64,000 nt of DNA from Pisolithus tinctorius (lineage: Eukaryota; Basidiomycota; Agaricomycetes; Boletales; Pisolithaceae), in the NCBI GenBank assembly GCA_024663395.1, contig JANFAH010000004.1, positions 806,001 to 870,000 of the forward strand, written 5' to 3'. The notes beneath the pieces were generated by a model. That model saw nothing but the letters and a program-made list of their open reading frames with translations. It did no database searches and was not told the DNA's origin. Positions 12,001-21,910 of the stretch are shown one piece after another. The position numbers and the translations under genes were made by a program. Within the stretch, counting starts at the first letter, position 1. Each line of letters opens with the position of its first letter.

Positions 12001-12131
12001 TCAAGGTCATCATGGAGAATCGCATGTGTAAGCAGATCTTTTTCATGCCCATGAAGCTGTTATTCTCAGGTGTTTTCAGCAAACAAACTGTTGATTGGGT
12101 TAGGGAGCAAATGAAGTCTGCACATGGATAA
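1..12131 (+). CDS. P-loop GTPase (G-domain protein), 5' partial, interrupted by a retrotransposon
   Basis: Spliced gene whose start lies before the window. Exons I can place: 1-52, 106-171, 223-404, 449-481, 521-707, 759-841, 891-1094, 1146-1284, 1330-1429, then 26 exons of 3 nt, then 11664-12131 (stop TAA). Visible GTPase motifs are the P-loop GRANAGKTT at about 310-340, a switch II-like HDSCGFEAG near 595-620, and the G4 motif TKVD near 905. The WFP-type motif (SWFPNCE) ends exon 1330-1429. The last exon encodes a helical C-terminal part of about 155 residues. This matches the intracellular G-domain proteins that are expanded in basidiomycetes; the cellular role is unknown. Joins are in phase except 481/521, where the frame is off by one, so either that splice choice is wrong or the copy is damaged. 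Family 1 copy A sits in intron 11. Confidence 0.72.
2308..3021 (+). repeat. 5' LTR, family 1 copy A
   Basis: 714-bp LTR, TGTCATAACC...ACTTGACA. It holds a TATA box (TATAAAA, 2692-2698) and, 33 nt downstream of its first base, the 11-mer AGTACGAATAT (2725-2735), which is complementary to the primer site just after the LTR and so probably marks the RNA 5' end. The word CTCCG occurs about 14 times and CGGAG about 4 times, against about 1.4 expected for a pentamer on both strands. Confidence 0.93.
2692..2698 (+). promoter_or_regulatory. TATA box of family 1 LTR promoter
   Basis: TATAAAA, 33 nt upstream of the 11-mer inferred to be the RNA 5' end. It is conserved in copy C (near 57262). Confidence 0.6.
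3024..3034 (+). other. Self-priming primer binding site, family 1 copy A
   Basis: ATATTCGTACT lies 2 nt after the LTR end and is the exact reverse complement of 2725-2735 (AGTACGAATAT) in the LTR. No TGG-type tRNA site is present here. An 11-nt match between the RNA 5' end and the primer site is the hallmark of Tf1/sushi-type self-priming, in which the cleaved RNA 5' end primes minus-strand synthesis. Confidence 0.7.
3083..4366 (+). CDS. gag: Gag, family 1 copy A
   Basis: 427-residue structural protein that would form the virus-like particle and bind element RNA. The N-terminal third is rich in Ser, Pro and Asp (a DPDPDYPDGDPDGGGSG stretch). The middle part is a capsid-like region with KVTFAQSYLKGMALAW, typical of Ty3 gag. 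The C-terminal part has a Lys/Ser-rich linker followed by one CCHC knuckle, CLFCGEAGHSAKDC. It ends in TAG inside a frameshift signal. The ATG is the first after the LTR leader and is conserved in copies B and C. Confidence 0.93.
   Translation: MRTRAQSQREVTENLAVVLANPRRLPSVVEQFQSFSARRRSRAEGESASQAGRSDLHPSAFHTPSPRNQDDGPDPDPDYPDGDPDGGGSGDGDVPEDPAEPPEDPLVALARAVHALARSSSRTGDSAPKTKVREPDTFDGSDPKKLREFLVQCELNFQDRPRAFRSDRAKVTFAQSYLKGMALAWFEPDLLNPDNYDRPLWMDDYHEFLQELTANFGPHDAIADAVQQLENLTMKDGSRITKYVVEFNRWASQVKDYGVGALRHRFYSGLPDRIKDEIARVGKPSTLAQLRELAQTIDVRYWERKAEISRTTKSASDKSQSSNSDNKSKSSSSASAPKSDAKGKGRQKDPPKSDTSKSDIAHLLGKDGKLTSAERQRRMKNNLCLFCGEAGHSAKDCPKSTSRAAKARAATAETPPTLPAEKAESKN
4357..4401 (+). promoter_or_regulatory. 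-1 ribosomal frameshift signal, family 1 copy A
   Basis: Heptamer A AAA AAT (4357-4363, in gag frame) directly before the gag TAG. After an 8-nt spacer comes a perfect 9-bp hairpin: TCCTCCAGG (4372-4380) pairs with CCTGGAGGA (4393-4401) over a 12-nt loop. The pol frame is open from the slip site onward and lacks an early ATG. Confidence 0.75.
4363..8082 (+). CDS. pol: Pol polyprotein with chromodomain, family 1 copy A
   Basis: About 1239 residues, read in the -1 frame relative to gag and apparently expressed only by frameshift, since no ATG lies near its start. Domains in order: aspartic protease ([13 protein letters not shown]); reverse transcriptase with [20 protein letters not shown] and the catalytic YLDDILIY; RNase H ([21 protein letters not shown]); integrase with an HHCC zinc site (HPLAGH...CTACG) and the DDE residues in [19 protein letters not shown] and [14 protein letters not shown]; then a C-terminal chromodomain ([18 protein letters not shown]) that in chromoviruses steers integration to marked chromatin. 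No internal stop. Cys replaces Arg near 5450 and 5480 relative to copy C. Confidence 0.95.
   Translation, partial: [1239 protein letters not shown]
8263..9493 (-). CDS. Antisense Zn2Cys6 zinc-cluster/coiled-coil protein, family 1 copy A
   Basis: Spliced gene opposite to gag-pol, convergent with pol (180 bp between stops). Exon 1 is 9493-9108 and exon 2 is 9049-8263; the intron starts GTGAGT and ends TTAG. The product is about 390 residues: an acidic start (ELVVLTDDSTDTE), a long Arg/Glu/Lys coiled coil, a cysteine array PCTRC...C...C-VP-C-HNKKKTC with spacing C-x2-C-x8-C-x9-C-x2-C-x6-C, a basic linker (GEKKKRTRGKGKEKA), a second helical region rich in Ala, Glu and Arg, and an acidic C-terminus. 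The array fits the fungal DNA-binding binuclear zinc cluster except for x8 in place of x6. It is probably nuclear and DNA binding; the role in the element is unknown. The splice phase restores one frame and the gene is conserved in copies B and C. Confidence 0.8.
9557..9567. promoter_or_regulatory. CTCCG-A-CGGAG palindrome upstream of the antisense gene
   Basis: Perfect inverted repeat CTCCGACGGAG, about 65 bp upstream of the antisense ATG, directly followed by another CTCCG. Inverted CCG/CGG triplets are typical zinc-cluster targets. It is conserved as CTCCGTCGGAG at 40153-40163 in copy B. Autoregulation is inferred only. Confidence 0.4.
9619..9636. repeat. 7-bp inverted repeat near the purine tract
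   Basis: GATCAAC-TCGT-GTTGATC, a perfect 7-bp stem with a 4-nt loop, between the antisense ATG and the 3' LTR. It is kept in copy B near 40084-40101. Function unknown. Confidence 0.5.
9673..9686 (+). other. Polypurine tract, family 1 copy A
   Basis: AAGGGGGGGG-rich tract ending next to the 3' LTR; it primes plus-strand DNA synthesis in LTR elements. Confidence 0.7.
9687..10400 (+). repeat. 3' LTR, family 1 copy A
   Basis: 714 bp, the partner of 2308-3021, with about 10 differences by eye, mostly C-to-T or G-to-A at CpG. It is followed by the GCATG duplication. Confidence 0.93.
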
Positions 12132-13161
12132 CACATTAAGAGTTGACTGTAGATGGATGTAAAAATGGAAGTGGAAATTAGCCTAAGTACTCCTGATGGA
12201 TCATGATCAGCCTTGATGTCTCTATAAGGTAATACTGAGAAATAAACCCAAGCACAGATACTCATGCAGAAACCTGAAGCAATGCTCCAACAATGTTTTT
12301 AGAGGCCACATTTCTGGTCATTAAAAACACAGTAAATACCTCTAGAAGCATGGAGGGAAGTTATTTAGAGCATGATATGTACCTTCTGAAGCTTTTCTTA
12401 TATCATCTGTGTGGGTAGACTAAGTAGGTGGCAAGGGAATGCCCATATTCATCTGATAGTCTACTTCCAGTTCAGCCATTTCACAGTCACAAAGAGGGAT
12501 AAGAATTTGAGAGGTCTCCTCACAGTGTAAAAACAATATGCACATCAGCTCATGCATGATTTCTTTGCAGTTAAGGCATTCAACTTCCTTAAATTCTGTT
12601 GACTACTTGGTAGAGGAGTGTAGTAAGCTCAGAGGCTTATGTATTTGCCTTGAGAAGCCAGGTCAAGGTAATGTGAATACATGAAAATGATGAGTATGGA
12701 TTCATCATTTATAATGGCATTGGAAAACCTCTTACATTTTCTCTCTGAATGCCTTGTGATGAGTTTGCAGTAACAGCTCAGACATATGTATTTAAGATCA
12801 GTAGCAAGGTCAAATTGACCACTGGTCTGTAGTGGTCAGTCAATAAAGGCCTTTTGCACCAATACAAAATTATTTTTTTACTTGACAAATTATGGAACTT
12901 ATCATATTACTACTTTTGGTACTTATATACCCTCCTAATCAATTTGTTGACTACTGGTCAGTAGTAACAACTAGTCAACCATTGGCCAACCTTTTTATTG
13001 ACCACAAGGGTTAGATCAGTCCGAATACCATATATGACAACACCATTTAAGATTGCACGAGCTTGAAAACAGAGATGTTATGTAGAACAAATTACACACT
13101 TGCTGTCCAGTATGTATAATATATATGATTGTACAGTGGAGGCCTATTTGCAAAGTAGGTC
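12132..13161. other. Intergenic region with a possible small inverted-repeat element
   Basis: About 1 kb between the GTPase gene stop and the end of RAD16. I see no gene. Near 12833-13005 there are imperfect terminal inverted repeats (TGGTCAGTCAATAAAGGCC against GGCCAACCTTTTTATTGACCA), with internal copies of TGGTCAGT and its complement. This could be a MITE of about 175 bp, but no clear target duplication was found. Confidence 0.3.
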
Positions 13162-16100
13162 TCAAAGCTAAATCATTACAGTATCCATATTGAATATCAT
13201 TAAGGGCATAAGAGGATACCAATGACTTACCCTGAACAAAAAGCTCAACTATACGAATAGTTGTCAGTGAAAAAGACGACAGAACGGGCACCTTGTATGC
13301 TACTCACATCTTCCGGAGTCAAACGACCCATTGCCTAAGGAAGGCCGATCCGATCAGGCAAAAAAAGAAGTTATTGTCGCTACGATTCACACATACCGAT
13401 TCATCAGTGGACAACGTCGCATCCACCATGGCAGACTTCTTCTCTTGGAGCTACGAAATAGAAAGGTTATTAAACAAGACCGGTGTTTTCCATCAAACAA
13501 AGGCTACCTGGACGATGCGGCTTTCGATGCTATCTTCTATGACAAGTTTGATGGCTTGTACAGGACGATGTTGTCCAAGACGGTGAATACGATCCATGGC
13601 TTCTGTCAGGATGTTAGCTGAGCTGCTGAGTCGTGAAACTGTTCACTTACGGTACTCGACCTACGTAAAAAGTAAGAAGGGGGGAACTGGTCACGAAACG
13701 TGGAGTGACTCACCGCCGGATTCCACCAGCTGTCCATGAGGTATACCCGAGAAGCTTCTGTCAAGTTCAGAGCAACACCACCGGCTTTCAAGGAGACGAG
13801 GAACACGGTGACCTCGACATTGTTCACTATAATCACAAGGATTTTTCAACGATAGTCAACGACATTCCACGACGACGTGCTCACTGAAGTGCTGGATTGT
13901 GGCATCTCGAGCGCGTGGGGACATCCCTCCCTCCAATCTACAAATCTGCAAATCGTCCACCGTTGCCCCTTAGCCCGTTTAAGCAGCTACAAAACACTGA
14001 TAGCAACGCACCTGGAATCCTGCCTTCTGGAGCCTATATGCGATGAGGTCTAAAAAGTTTACGAACTGACTAAACACGATGCTCTTCGTGGTCGCATCTT
14101 GCAAGCGGAGGTTGCTTAGTTCTTCTATGAGGGCTTCGATCTTCGAGGACGACTGCCACGTGTCAAGATCGAGACGTCCCAGTATGCCTTGGCGTGCAAC
14201 CGGTGCACTCTCGCCTAGTTCTAATGCTGGAGCCTCTAGATCTATCGTCAAAGGAAGATGGCAGACGGGGCAGTCGGGCTACCCAACAAACACAAAGCGA
14301 ATGAACTAACGTCGAGAGAGAGACCTGATTCGAAGAATACAAACGCACCGAGACATCGCAGCTCGCGCTCAGGTACTGCTTGATACACTCGCGATCAAAA
14401 ATGTGCCGACACTTGGCTTGTATCGCGTCTTCGGCGAAGTCGTTGCAAAGCCGGCAGACTGTGCCTTCTCCTAGCTCCTCCGTGTTGAAGAACTGATACC
14501 CATTTTTCTTGCTCCGAAGCACGAGGTCCGGATGGCAAGCCATCTGTCTCATGCGGGTAATCCTGTGTGATGCGTAGGTGAGCACTCTGAGGGCGGGCGA
14601 TCGCTAGATATGTGTAACACACAAGCTGAAGATGTTCGAGTAGTCTACAAAGATGCGTAAGCTCAAAAATATCAATAACGAGAAGCATGGCATCATACTG
14701 TTCAGAACCGTGCCTGAATGCACGTAAGTGTTGAACTGACGCTTCGCGTCAGTGAAGAGAGAAAGATACAATTCCTTCTCTTCGGGGCTAAAGTAATCCC
14801 TCCTGACGATGACCGTTCTAGGTGGGAGACCAAGGTCATCGGCACGTTGAATCTAAAAGCAGCACATCGTCACTCTGAGGGGTAGTCATCCAACACAGGT
14901 TCATCTGACACACCTTTGTTCGCCTGAGCATCAGTCGATCCAGGAGAATCCTCAGTTTCCTGAACGCCACTTGTCCTGGACCGACCATGCCGTATTTCTG
15001 GATCGGTGTCAAGATCTCTTGGTTCCAGAAACAAGTCTGAGTGACAACACGTCAATGCAATTCATAACAACAGGTGAGTAGCAGAGACATACATGGCTCC
15101 CAGCACCATGTCCACACTCTGCGTATGCTTCAGCTTTCGTGGTAATATGCGTCAAAAGCAGAAGTACGAACCGTCACACGTCTTTTTGTCTGAAAAGTTC
15201 CAGTGCAACGACTGGCAGTCGCAGCGCCTGCCTAATCACACATGTGCTACTAAGCAACGGTCCCAACACAACACAGGACAGAAACGCACAAAAGTAGTAG
15301 GAAAATGGATCGCCTCCCAAGAAACGAACCAAACTGTACAGCTCTCCGACACGGTTTTGAAGGGGAGTACCGGACAAGCACCATTTATAGTTGCTCTGCA
15401 ATTCGAAGCATGCTTTCGCAGTGTTTGTCGCGCGTTCTTTGATATTGTGAGCTTCGTCGAGCTAGCAGTACAAGCCTAAACGGGATGTGCCCAACAAAAC
15501 TACAATATAGACCCACGATAACTCTATTCCAGTTGATCTGGTGCAGAGGTGATTTTTCTTTTATTATCAATCCCTTGCGCTTGAAACCACTGTGTTGCTT
15601 CCGGAAACAACTCTCCGCAATAGCATACGTCGTCAACACCTATTACGTCACTGAGCAGAACGATATAAACGTGCATGAAATATGACCGACCACATCATAT
15701 TTCTTGAGTTCCTCGTGATTCACACTGCGAGAGGAGCCGTGCCACACAAGAACGTTCATATTTTCCGTGTGGGCTTGGATCTCGTTCCGCCATTGGATGA
15801 GGGCAACAGTAGGTCTGCTCGAAGCGTGAGGATTCGCAGGATACTGGTTTCAAGGAACGCACGCAATAACGAGATTTGGGCGTTTTAGATCAGAGACAAA
15901 GAGGGATATCATCTGTATGGTTTTTCCCATGCTGTGGACATGATTTCAGTACTACAGCTGAGCATATGCATATGTGTACTCACCCCATCTCATCCTATAC
16001 CAGTCATTCAGCGACTACGGCGAAGAGCAATAAATAAGTAAACTCACCGCCAAAATACCACCCTTCCAGACGCTTTCCTCCTGTTTTCGCATCCAAGAGA

Positions 16101-17258
16101 GGCTTTCTTGTTGGAAAGGCAACAAGGTGACCTTCAATCCAGCAGGTTGAGGGGCTTTCTCAGGCGCCGCAACCGCAACTCCTTTAAGATTTCTCCACAC
16201 ATTACGCAGTTCAGGATGGTGGAAGAGGAAGCGAATGCGTGACCTTTCCGCCTGCAAGACATGAAAGCGATTCACACGATGCATCGTCAGAGAACTTACC
16301 AATGTGAGCTTGCGGCCAAACTTCCTCATCGTGACTCTGAACTCTTCTTCTATTGAAGTGTAGACGACCGACTCGTCGCCCAGACCATCGTCGTCACCTT
16401 TGGATTCGGAAGGGGCACTCTCAGTATCATTCTGGTTTAAAAGCTCCATGCCGAGCTCTGATTCAGAGTCAATCTCATCCTCTTCAGAGTCTGCGTAGCT
16501 CCGGGATCGTCGGTTCCGCCTGGTAGCGGGACGCTTAAATGAAGACCGACGACGATTGTAAGCCCCTTGGGGAGCCCTTTTAGGGGCAGGTCTTGACGAT
16601 GGTCCTGCCCCAGATGTGTCACGTTCGGCTTCTACCCTAGCCGTCTCACGAGACAATTGTATGGCAACGCTCATCATCTGAGCCTCATCTTCGTCTGAGG
16701 ATGGCACGTAGTCATTTTCTCCGTGACCATTGACAGAGATGTCGTCGATGTCGGACAATTCGAATTCAGAGCCACTTGACTCCGACTCTGACACCTGGAT
16801 GAGTTCTGGCTCATCTTCCGAGGCACAGAACGGATGGTTGTCGTGCTCGGTCTGAGGCGGTTCCAGTGCTTTACCTTTGCCTTTGTCCTTGATGCCGAAG
16901 CGTTTTCCAGTCAATGGCTGTATGGCGAAAACCTGACAAGCATATATCTCACTTTTGAGCTAACGACGGGTATTTCGACAAACACTGCTTTGGAAACGAC
17001 CCTGCGCTTGGTGGCAATAACCTCTATTTCTTCGATTTCTGTGTCGGCGACGCGCTTCCTTGTATTCCTGTTCATGGCAGAAGTTTTCGCAAGAAGTTTT
17101 TGGGGGACTTCCAACAACTCGACGTCTGAAGTAAGGGGCGTTTCTGGCTCGACAGAGAGCTGGTCAGTCATGGAGGGAGAAACGCTCGTGCTGGTGGCGG
17201 TAGTTGCTGTAGTGGCCGGCGTGGCCGAAGCGCGTGCGCGTCTCCTTGTCTGAACCAT
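13162..17258 (-). CDS. RAD16: Rad16-type DNA repair ATPase/RING protein
   Basis: Multi-exon gene, ATG at 17258, stop at 13164-13162 after short final exons. SWI2/SNF2-family ATPase that, as yeast Rad16 with Rad7, acts in global-genome nucleotide excision repair in chromatin. Seen: an acidic Ser-rich N-terminal region; [20 protein letters not shown]; the Walker A stretch DEMGMGKT assembled over exons near 16047-15930; [21 protein letters not shown] near 15445; [20 protein letters not shown]; the zinc-rich region [19 protein letters not shown]; a RING finger ([11 protein letters not shown]...CRHIFDREC...CPVC); and helicase motifs V and [18 protein letters not shown] and [16 protein letters not shown]. 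All splice joins I followed keep the frame, so it looks intact. It is divergent from the acyl-CoA dehydrogenase gene. Confidence 0.93.
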
Positions 17259-17781
17259 GCTGGGGTGGTGGGAGGGAAGGGAATGGCAGTCAGAGTCGTT
17301 TTAAAGGAGCGCGGCGACCGTTTTTTTGACGTTCACCTAATTAGTGGGCGCGAGAATTGCCACAGACGCGACAAGCCGGCTCAGACTGACTCAGGGGTCA
17401 TTTTATTATCTGACTCACACAACTGACACGGAAGTATTCATCACCGCTGTTCGGAAGCGGTGGACTTTGAGTGGAACGGTGAAATGGTTGAGGAGGATTC
17501 CAATTGAGTGCTGCACTCCGGGCCTAGTCTTTATTTTGCTTTGATAGGGGAAATGTTGTTGAGGAGGACCGTGACTGCGGATCGACGTGATAGGCTTGAG
17601 AGACTCCGTGGCCCAAAAATGCTACCACCACCCGATTTCCCCACGAACGACGTTGGAAGATCCCTGCTGATATCAGTGTTTTCACCGGCAAAGCCTCGAT
17701 GTTCCGGTGTCATGTGATTCGGGTAACCGAGTACTCACATTACCCCACAGAGCTCCCCCGTACTACGTTGTCATCTCCATC
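17259..17781. promoter_or_regulatory. Divergent promoter region
   Basis: About 520 bp between the RAD16 ATG (minus) and the acyl-CoA dehydrogenase ATG (plus). No gene is seen, and I could not pick a convincing TATA box or operator. It must contain the promoters of both genes. Confidence 0.5.
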
Positions 17782-19478
17782 ATGCTACGCTCTGCTGCTC
17801 GCTCGGTTTCATCACCCAATATTCGACCGTTGGCTTCACTAAGTGGCAGGTGTGCCTCCAGGGTGGAGACTGCACCAACTGGGGCGAGCTTATCCATTAT
17901 CTCCGGGAGCTCGAGGGCGTTCTCGGTATCGGCTCGTTCCATGGAGGGTTCTACGCTAAATTCATTGGATACGTTTACGGAGGAGGAGGAGATGCTGAGG
18001 GAATCTGGTTCGTGCTGTCTATTGTGTCATCCGGCTCAGTTATGACACTCCCTATAGTCAGACGCTTCGCTACGGACGTCGTGGCTCCCAAGGTCCGGGA
18101 AATGGACGAGAGGGAAAGGATGGACCCAGAGATCATAAAGGGCCTCTTCGAGCAAGGTGTCAGTGACATTCCAACTCATATCTGCGCATCTTACTTAGCT
18201 GCCTACAGCTCATGGGCATCGAGACTAGCGTAGAGCATGGTGGTGCCGAATCGTCGTTTACGTCCGCCATAATTGCTATCGAGGAATTGGCCAAAGTAGA
18301 CCCCTCCGTGTCCGTCATGTGCGACGTCCACAATACCCTTGTGAATACCATCCTGAGGAAGTACGGCACCAAGGAGCAGCAAGATAAATGGCTACCACCA
18401 CTCTCAGAGTCCAAGGTACGTGTATTACGCGGGCACCATGTAAAATGCTCACTTAGCTAGGGCCTTTTTAGCTGGGATCTTTCTGCTTGTCTGAACCTGC
18501 GTCTGGGTCAGACGCATTCTCGCTACAAACGCGTGCCGTCAAGGATGGCAGTCACTGGATCATCAACGGCTCCAAAATGTGGATCACTAATTCACATGAA
18601 GCCGAGATCTTCCTGATATTCGCAAACGTACGTAAGTCCTCGTGTTAACAACAATCCCGGAGCTCACAAACGATGCAGGTCGATCCGAGCAAGGGATACA
18701 AGGGTATCACGTGCTTCATTGCAACGAAGGATATGGGTATTCAAATTGCAAAGAAAGAGGAGAAGCTTGGCATTAGAGCTTCCTCGACGTGTACCCTGAA
18801 CTTCGACGACCTACGGATACCCGAAGAGAATATCATTGGTGGCGAAGGCAAGGGTTACAAGGTTGGTCTCCCCCGGTAACCGTTCCGTCACTACAGAGAG
18901 ACTGAAACACCACAGATCGCAATCGAAATCCTGAATGAAGGTACGTTCAGCACGCAAACCCGCTGTATAGTGGTGAAAGAACTGCGTTTCCATAGGGCGT
19001 ATAGGCATCGCAGCACAAATGCTCGGCCTCGCTCAAGGGGCATTCGACAAAGCCGTGCCATATACCTACACACGCAAGCAATTCGGCCAACCAGTCGGGA
19101 CGTTCCAGGGCATGGCTTTCCAGATCGCACAGGCTGCCGTTGAAATCGAGAGCGCCCGCCTACTAACGTACAATGCCGCTAGACGAAAGGAGGAAGGGAA
19201 GAGCTTCACTAAAGAGGCTGCAATGGCCAAGTATTGGGCAAGTGTGATCGCACAACGGGTGTCCGGTCAAGCAATCGAGTGGGCTGGGGGGGTGGGGTTC
19301 ACGCGAGAGACCGGCATAGAGAAGTACTGGAGAGACTCTAAGATTGTGAGTCATCTGCAACTTATTTTGTCGTCCAGCGAAGCCTAAGTGGTGCTTAACA
19401 CAGGGAGCTATATACGAGGGGACATCCAATATTCAGCTACAGACTATTGCCAGGTTCATTCAGAAGGAGTACTCGTAG
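17782..19478 (+). CDS. Mitochondrial short/branched-chain acyl-CoA dehydrogenase
   Basis: Multi-exon gene, ATG 17782, stop TAG 19476-19478. FAD flavoenzyme that oxidises acyl-CoA to 2-enoyl-CoA in mitochondrial branched-chain or fatty acid breakdown. Seen: an Arg/Ser-rich N-terminus typical of a mitochondrial presequence ([11 protein letters not shown]); [32 protein letters not shown]; the FAD/substrate segment [24 protein letters not shown]; the C-terminal signature [14 protein letters not shown]; and near the end [16 protein letters not shown], where the Glu is the expected catalytic base. Introns are about 45-60 nt, and one donor is GTCAGT. It resembles human ACADSB more than medium-chain enzymes; substrate class is inferred. 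It is convergent with the carrier gene, 34 bp between stops. Confidence 0.9.
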
Positions 19479-19512
19479 TTCGTACTGGCCTCAACGGCAG
19501 TTACTCGTCTCA

Positions 19513-20902
19513 CTAGTTGCGCTTATGAATGAGAAGAAGTACGCCCTCAAACACTGCCCAACCAATGACAGAGCTGAGGATCTTGCGAGACATACGAAGA
19601 GAGGCACCGTCAAAGAAGCCAACAGCACCTCGTTGCTGAAAGAGCAGTTTCATATGAAAGCACTTCCAGGTAGCTGTTCCACCTTACCTGCCAGATTCTA
19701 GACGTTGTGGATATGAACCCTCGGTATCGCTCTTCGGAACGGACCTGCATCTTGGTCTAGAGGTGACGTTTAGTAAGGTAACATGAATTACACCCGTTTA
19801 CGTACTTTGATGACGTCAAAAGGGTGAGTGGCCATCGTAGCAATAGCACCTGCGGACGCAGCGGAGAGGCTGTGTATGGTGGTAGGGTATATGTTAGGGG
19901 CCAGAAACGCTGCGACACGGTACGTTAGCACGCACGTCCAATAATGGACAGGAACGCTGCCAACGTACTGGCTTCGTTCTTAACAGCTTCATACACGACG
20001 ACGAACAACCCGGCATATGGGGCATCTCTCAAAGACGATGCTAAAACGCCACGCATCGATTCGGAGGGACCCGAGCGTAACACCGAGACGAGTGAACCAG
20101 TTAGGCTCTTATACGAGTAGAGCTCGCTCTATACGAACAGGCATTCGTCATCCATTGCAACATGCATACCACACCAAGCAAGACAGACCTCGAAGCGTGC
20201 TTTCACCACTGAGAAAGGGTTGAGCAGGAGGCCAACAGCGACACGGGCGGTTGCCCCAGCTATTAGATTGCCCTTGCTTGAAAGTTTGGGGAGTACTGTT
20301 TTGACACCGTCACTCATTTCACGTATGTCATGCGTGGCGAAATAGGGTGACCTGGCCATGATTGCGCGGAGGTGGGTTAGGCTGGTCATGTATAACGCTA
20401 CCCCTGGCACGTTCCTGACAAACGGGAGGTCAATATTCGATGGATGAAAAAGGAGATTGCAGAAAGAACTCGTCAAGGATACTCACCGCATGAGCGTAGC
20501 CGTCGTTCCCCTCCAAAGTCCCTTCATTCCATCCTGTTTGACGATATCACGAGCGGTATTCCATATGACTGTGGTATTACTGAGACACACGACCCGCTTT
20601 AGCGAAACCTGAGACCATTCTTGCGCTGAAAACCGTGCAAATCGCCACTCACCGAGAGCGCAGATGTGCAGTGTCTCCTTGTTGTATCCGTGTTTTCAAC
20701 AAATCGACTGGGTCTGGTGGTCAGTCACGAGTACTCGCCACCCCACTTTCCAGGGACTAAAGCTCACGAGGTTGGAGTAATACTGCTCCTGCGAATCCTG
20801 AAAGTGCACCTGTAGAGTTTTGGTGAGAGATGGACACGAAGGATTGGAAGTTGTATGAGTATTACCCGAGAACAAATGCTTGCTGACCCCAGCATCTTTC
20901 AT
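19513..20902 (-). CDS. HEM25: Mitochondrial carrier, Hem25/SLC25A38 type
   Basis: Multi-exon gene, ATG 20902, stop TAG 19515-19513. Inner-membrane carrier with three repeats. Hem25/SLC25A38 proteins import glycine (and possibly isopentenyl diphosphate) for haem and ubiquinone synthesis. Seen over exons: LSGFAGAVLLQP-H-PVDLLKTRIQQ (first carrier signature Px[DE]xx[KR]); GLWRGTTATLMRNVPGVALY; LLNPFSVVKARFE, which fits Hem25 better than other carriers; LRDAPYAGLFVVVYEAVKNE; SAGAIATMATHPFDVIK (third signature); and a C-terminus FFDGASLRMSRKILSS. The frame is open through all joins followed. Assignment to the Hem25 subfamily rests on these motifs. Confidence 0.85.
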
Positions 20903-21910
20903 TAAGACGGCAGTGCTAGGAGCTAGTACAGACTTGGAAGACTATTGGTTGAACTGCACGTCGTCCTGCTGGGGCGTTGTCGTCGGTCTCCGTAGGTGTG
21001 ATTCCACAGAAGTCTTACTGCAAAGTCAGCATAGCCTGACCAAATTAATTAGATGTGAGGTGGCAAGTGGCATTAGTGCAGGAAAACCCGTCATGACTGA
21101 TCAGGCCAGTAGCATTCTCCGTTCGGAAGACTCTCACCAAGACCACCACACTATTGATAGACGGTCTAGCTATTTACGAACACGTCTGGTTCAATGGATG
21201 ACCTACTTATGATTCCCAGCATTAATGCTCGCAGACACCATTGCATTTCTACATGGCCTAATTGTGTTAGGCCCACCTACACGGCCGAACGTAAAATATA
21301 TCCCAGCTATACTTTTTTTTAGTGAGGTACAGCAAGTATACAAATTATGCCGCGCAGGTCTTTTCCGTCTGTTATAAATACAGTAATTTTAAAATTTACA
21401 GCACATTGCTTGACAACTAGTTATGCAATAGGTGCAAACTAGATCCCTGCTAGGTCTCTGTAAAGGATAGACTGTGTATCACAACCCAGCTGACCGTCGA
21501 GTATCTAGATTAGAGTATGTTTCCGATCTACTAATGCCATGACACACTCGATACCCATTGCCATGTATTGGGTTGATGCGCGCTCCCTTATATAGGTCCA
21601 ATACTTAATCAATTATACAAGCTATACCTTGCCATGCATAGGCTGTATGCTTGGCTCGAGTATACGGGCTATACCTGCCATGTATCTATCATATGCTTGG
21701 TTGAGTATACAGGCTATACCTTCCCTGTCCTGTATATGCAGCATATACATACTGATACTGAATGACGATATCACACATTACTGCATGGAAATGAATCAAT
21801 TGCATGGTATATATGAACAATCAATGCAAAGTATTATGATCTAGTAGAGATGGGCTACCACATGAGCTCGTGCTGAATAGTGGACTGCCAAGGAGGATGG
21901 ACGATGGCTA
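20903..21910. other. AT-rich intergenic region with degenerate repeats
   Basis: No gene recognised. Around 21600-21760 a degenerate repeat of about 45-50 bp recurs (CTATACC, GCCATG and TATGCTTGG words). The rest shows nothing I can assign. Confidence 0.4.

Noticed and set aside
12833..13005. MITE as a firm call
   Set aside because: Inverted repeats are imperfect and no target duplication was found, so it is kept only as a possibility in the intergenic entry.
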